Both the position numbers and the translations under genes were made by a program. Source: Atrina japonica (lineage: Eukaryota > Mollusca > Bivalvia > Pterioida > Pinnidae). From it: 64,000 nucleotides of DNA. How positions within the stretch are numbered: position 1 is the first letter of the stretch; the number at the start of each line of letters is the position of its first letter. Positions 59,421 to 64,000 of the stretch are shown here, piece after piece. The notes beneath the pieces were generated by a model. That model was not told where the DNA came from. It searched no databases and saw only the letters and a program-made list of their open reading frames with translations. Where the stretch lies: positions 1 through 64,000 of the forward strand of contig BROG01001205.1 in assembly GCA_030159075.1 (NCBI GenBank), in the 5' to 3' direction.

Positions 59421-60194
59421 CTAAAAGATAAGTTTGAAAAATCATAATAAAAATACATTGTGTAATTATCTCTGCAAATTTTTTCTCTAGATACAAAAAG
59501 TATAAAAATTGCTAATTCCCGTAAATTCACATTATTAGAATTAGCTGGATACGCAAATGATAATAAATTACTTTAAACAGCTAAATTTAACTGAAAGAAT
59601 TTAATTTCAAATCTTATATGATGAAGGGAACAATAATATACATTGTATATAATGATTATATCCAAAATACATTTACTTCTATACCCAGATATTTGTTGCT
59701 AAATCTTGCCTTAATTACATTGTTCTATTTAATTTTGTACTTAATTTCAGTAAAATAATTTTTTTAAAAATTCAATGCAAAAAAAAATAATAAAAAAAGA
59801 AAATAAAAAGAAAATTCAAAGGACTAAATGTCCTGAAAGGCAAGTCCTTTGTCTAATCTGATTTGGTGAATTTATGCAAGAATATATATATCAAGATGCA
59901 AATCAATGCTAAAAACATTCTAAGCTGGTATCATAGACATACATGTATATCTGTAACATTGACAAATATACATGTACATGTGTGTTTCTGCTGACATGTT
60001 ACATGTACAAAGATTAAATCATTCAAAGGTATGTGTACTTAGGCCTACTCAGATAATATTCCATAAATTTGTTGAAACACAAATTATTCTGAATTAATTT
60101 TATGTATTACTAATCTGTCTGATGAAAGAGTAAAGATTTCACCCTTAATATATATATTACCAATATGATACTGAAAATTTGGGTATCATTGGGT

Positions 60195-60332
60195 ATCACC
60201 ATGGGCATGGCACCTGATTTCACCTCTTGGTTTCCAGAGGTCCGTGCTTGTCCATTTTTACCAGATCTGTATTTATAGCCTGGACATCCTAAAGATTTAT
60301 ACTTTGGTATCTGAGATTTTTTATATTTTAGT
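60195..60332 (+). mobile_element. 5'-truncated RT retroelement tail (copy 6)
   Basis: GGCACCTGATTTCACCTCTT, then CCAGAGGTCCGTGCTTGTCC and the shared end GGTATCTGAGATTTTTTATA. Only the last about 135 bases of the element. Confidence 0.83.
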
Positions 60333-62370
60333 TTCCACTGTAAACAGGTACAGGTATATGTAATTTTAAATAATGGCCTACATCTACACACAGGTACTTG
60401 AGGACAGGAAATTTGATGATTTAGTATTATCTGCAATACATGTATCATTCAATGATATTGGCGTACTTTTATTTAATTTAGATTAAAAAATGAGGCGTAA
60501 TCTAAGCTGGGAAAAACCTCAAAATGAAATAAAATTACACCAATAGCGTTGAGTAATATTGCAAGTAATAATAAATTATACATTAAAAAATATATACAAA
60601 TTCCTGTCCTCAAGTACCTCTGCAGTACATGCAGTTACTAATTAACCTGGGAATATACAGCCTAGATTTACGGAAATAAGTATATGCTGTCATATGCCAT
60701 AAAACATTTATTTGAAATATATGAAATCAGTGAATGCACATGTTTGATTATGCATCAATAGAGATTTATACATTTTACGACATGTTTACAAAACAGAGGA
60801 CATACTGAATCAGACTAAGAGTTACACATAGATATATCATGATTTCAACATTTTAAAAAATGTTGCACTGTTGAATGTTCAGTTCCCTTTAATCCCCAAT
60901 TTTTATAAACAGCAATATGTACATTCAACAACCTTAAAATTACGTTGTTATTTGGTAAGGAAAAATGAAATAATAAATGTAGGTCAATTTCTCAAATACA
61001 AATTGGGTTAGGGAATTTAAACAGCAGGTCTAACTGATTTAAGGTCGAAACAACCGTTGTAGCGATTACCAACATAACCAAATCAACTAAAACTATCTGG
61101 CTAGATTTCAAAACTCTAATATTGACAGGAATCATGTAATTGCTAGCTGCATTGAAGTCTGTGCTATCTGACCAGAACCACAATCGAGTAAACTTATCTT
61201 TTATTCTCTCACAAATATTACAGAATTTACAGCACACCAGGAAAGCATCTTACTGAAAGGTTTAACAGTGGGTTTGTCTATGATCAATTCCACGAGTAAG
61301 CTTGAAAACTCAAATAATGTATCAGTTATGCATTTAGCTAAAGAAAAAAAAATATGGTGTATGAATAAAAAAGAAACTATGACCAATTCCAGTTTCTAAA
61401 TATCACAAATTAAATTGTGTACCAATGTCAGAATGGGCAAAGGTGAACTGAGGGTATTTCCCTTTTCAACAAGTTGTCCTATGTCAAGTAACCATAAAAA
61501 TAATTCATCAAAGCATTTTTTACCATCTTCATTGTTAAAAGAAATGGCATCCTAGTTCAGGAATAGTAATATGAGAGTATGCGTATGAAACAAGATTCAA
61601 ATTAGACACATAGAAGTGTTTTAACGCTTGAATCTCATATAACTCTTTTCTACAGGGCAAGTTGAAGTAGTTAGGCAAATCCTACAGCACTTTGATTTTT
61701 GTATGATATTGTCCAGGATGGTTACTGAGTAAAGGGAAAAAACCCTAGGAGTTTTGGGTCTGTCATAGCAACAAGTCCTTGAGTTAAAAAAAAGGTGGGA
61801 TCAGGGAAGATAAAGCAATCTTGAGGACATAATTATGAGGACACTGTGCTAGTTTTGTATTGTGGAACAGAGCCAGATCATGCATGTCTGATTTGTAAAT
61901 TTTCATTAAATTTATTTCAAAATGATCTGGATCGTCAACTTGTTTCTTACAACAATTCAAAAACAGATCTAGTAGGCCTGTACAATTACAAAGAACAAAT
62001 AGGCTAGTTCATATTGGACAAATGAGAATGGGACGCTTTGATTATGACTCTAAATAGGCTTACTGAGTAAAGTAAATTTGATAAACGGACGCATTTGTTT
62101 CTTATTCTGTCAGGGGTGTGGAGAATAACATATCACACTCCCGATCCCTAGCATACTGACAGTATTGTCAGAGAATATCAATATCAATATTCATATTGAA
62201 AAACAAGCGTCTGTGACTGTGATGATAACACTGCCAGTGTCACTTTCACTACATCGGTATCAGTATTATGACTCAACCAGTCCAAGTATTGCGTACATTT
62301 GAGTCTCTTCAGTAGCGGATCACTAACTGACATTTTTGCATTAATCGGGGGGTCATGGATTTTCATTTAC
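60333..62370. other. Unassigned region upstream of the first traced exon
   Basis: Probably the first intron(s) of the minus-strand gene. A weak candidate exon is at 61522-61549 (minus strand, acceptor CTGAACTAG, donor GTAAAA), whose last base would give the phase needed by exon 59420, but nothing else supports it. Open frames at 60992-61237 and 61201-61386 have no splice support. Confidence 0.35.
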
Positions 62371-62374
62371 ATCT

Positions 62375-62445
62375 CAATCTTCATCGTCATCAACAGTTGC
62401 GGAGGCCGATCTCGTCATTCCGGAAGTTTAACACATGTAGAATGA
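62375..62445 (-). promoter_or_regulatory. Putative promoter/first exon of the RUN-PDZ-PTB gene
   Basis: A small CpG-rich island in AT-rich DNA. On the minus strand it has ACTTCCGGAATGACGAGATC, which contains an ETS-type CTTCCGG element, followed by an ATG and a donor-like GAGAT|GTAAAT. The reading frame from the first ATG ends after 14 codons, so the segment may be untranslated. It also lies upstream of the plus-strand gene at 63.9 kb and could serve both. Confidence 0.4.
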
Positions 62446-63021
62446 AAAACCTAAATCGGTTTGATTTTTAAAAGCGACTTAATAGTTTAAACACTGTCTC
62501 TGTATTTCATTTAAATTGTTATACGTACATTTACAATTTTAATATAAAAGAAAAATAAATGAAATTATTTATCAATCCAGATCAGCACATCACCAATAAC
62601 CCCCTTAGATCCCTAAAAAAATTGTCCATGTCCGATTTTAAAATTATAAATACAAACACAGTTCCGCCTAAAGAAAGCCTCCAATCTTCATGTAGGTTCA
62701 TCCGTGTGAATGTTTGAAATGAAGCAAACCATATCCATATATGTCTAATTGTCTAAACACATATCATTTCAAACCACCAGGGAGACATTAATTTTGTTGA
62801 CAGCTATATTATCCCACGTGAAATAAGATTTAAAGCATGCAGCTGTATTCACAGACACTTGTTTCTTCAACCCCTAGCCTAGGCTAATGGCCCTGGATAG
62901 AAACAAGTGCCTGTTGCTGCGTTTGGTAGCCTATTTCTACTCCCTTGGATCATAGATATTTTCTCTGTAACACTTATTTACATATAATTTTACAGTAAAT
63001 CAACACTTCAGTGTCTTCTTT

Positions 63022-63080
<59 letters not shown>

Positions 63081-63871
63081 TTCTGATGTGTCATGTAGAG
63101 AATCTAATGGAAACGCCTATGGGGTCACATTCGAGTGACCTTTCTTAGCCAACTTTCAAACATAACACATCTATGAGATTACTCACATGTGACCTCATAT
63201 TAGGTAAACTTTAGATCCTCTATCTGAAGTATCAAAAAACTAGAGCAGTTAGAGATAAGTTTTTAATCAGATTGGAGAAACATGCAAAGTATCTATCATG
63301 ATTGTGATGCTAAGGAATGTTATGTACTGACTGGTAAAACAAACCTTTTTTTTTTCTTTGTATTTGATGCTCATCATATTGTACCAATTTATAGTTCCAT
63401 ATAGATGGATACATGTATAAATAGCTAAAGGGTAAAACATTTACAACATGTCTCCGATACATATTACTATAAATAGTTCCATATGCATGAATATAAATAG
63501 CCCAAGCATATAAACATACATGTATATATTTCCTTGAGTAAATGATAATCATATAATTGTAATCTATGGTTTCATATACATGTAGGCCTACATATAAATC
63601 CTAAGCATATAAACATATATGTGCATAGCATGTTAGATGTTCAAAACCATCAAAGTTACTTTTTATCGTTACCATTTTATTTTCTAATGGAATAATATAA
63701 AAAATATACTTTTGCTTTCATTAAAGCTTTTCAACAAACCATGTTAAGAGTATTACTTCTATGCTAATTCTAGGTCTAATGTGAAACACATCTCTATACT
63801 CTGTTCTAGGTACATACACATGTACATGTTCATCGTTAAAATTGAAATGTGATTCCTTTTCTAACATCTAG
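62446..63871. other. Intergenic or first-intron sequence of the plus-strand gene
   Basis: Apart from a CT microsatellite there is no supported feature. The open frame at 63310-63552 (minus) is a chance frame with many Tyr/Ile codons. Confidence 0.4.
63023..63077. repeat. (CT)n microsatellite
   Basis: An uninterrupted CT run of about 54 bases. Confidence 0.97.
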
Positions 63872-64000
63872 ATCTATTTGCAAGGATCCCAACATGACAA
63901 CAATGGAATTAGACCCACTGTTTGTCAAAGCACTGAAACTTCTCCACTCTAAAAGTAAAGATTCGACTCAGCAGTTAAAACAGCTTCTAGATGATGTACT
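63872..64000 (+). CDS. First coding exon of an unrecognised gene (runs off the window)
   Basis: A splice acceptor TTCCTTTTCTAACATCTAG ends at 63871. ATG follows at 63894 with AAC before it, then an open frame to the end: [20 protein letters not shown], then [16 protein letters not shown] second Met is at codon 4. The helix-rich, Lys/Leu-rich start looks like a conserved intracellular protein, but I cannot name the family from 35 residues. Good codon character and clean context make it likely real. Confidence 0.65.

Noticed and set aside
60992..61237. An N-terminal exon of the minus-strand gene
   Set aside because: The frame is open, but neither a suitable donor in the right phase nor RUN-like sequence was seen.

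Overview
This is AT-rich eukaryotic DNA, most likely from a bivalve mollusc. The evidence is spliced genes with GT-AG introns, tRNA-headed SINEs ending in an AAACAA-type tail, dispersed repeats of a type I associate with bivalve genomes, many small terminal-inverted-repeat elements, and very abundant minisatellites. Nothing bacterial (operon, Shine-Dalgarno site, CRISPR array) is present. The species cannot be named from the sequence.

Region 1 (1-16.5 kb) is a repeat-rich accessory region around one large intron-poor gene at 4492-9121. That gene encodes a STAND-type P-loop NTPase followed by many ankyrin repeats (TANC-like order). It opens with a clear 3' splice site, so an upstream exon is missing or unrecognised, and it is broken by one frame change at about 6380-6440. 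A decayed fragment of a paralogue lies at 15.5-15.9 kb. Around them are 5'-truncated copies of one reverse-transcriptase element, the 3' end of an LTR element with an env-like remnant (13.31-15.3 kb), and a 57-bp minisatellite that appears to have grown from the end of a small DNA transposon.

Region 2 (16.5-22.5 kb) has no gene I can support. It holds microsatellites, a SINE fragment, one more retroelement copy and a 752-bp Tigger-like element with TA target duplication.

Region 3 (22.5-62.5 kb) is a single long minus-strand gene. I traced 19 small coding exons (25-188 bp, 59420 down to 22514) whose splice phases all agree and which join into about 434 codons ending in TGA. The product has a RUN-like domain, then a PDZ-like domain, an acidic linker and a C-terminal PTB/PID domain, which suggests a vesicle-traffic or receptor-tail adaptor. 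I do not recall a named vertebrate protein with this order. Its introns carry about ten unrelated minisatellite arrays (periods 25, 28, 53, 54, 28, 61/60, 32, 92 and 46 bp, plus a GACA-type array), around 14 kb in all. The N-terminal coding exon was not found; a CpG-rich patch with an ETS-like site near 62.4 kb is a plausible promoter.

Region 4 (62.5-64 kb) has a CT microsatellite and the first exon piece of a plus-strand gene starting at 63894 and running off the window.
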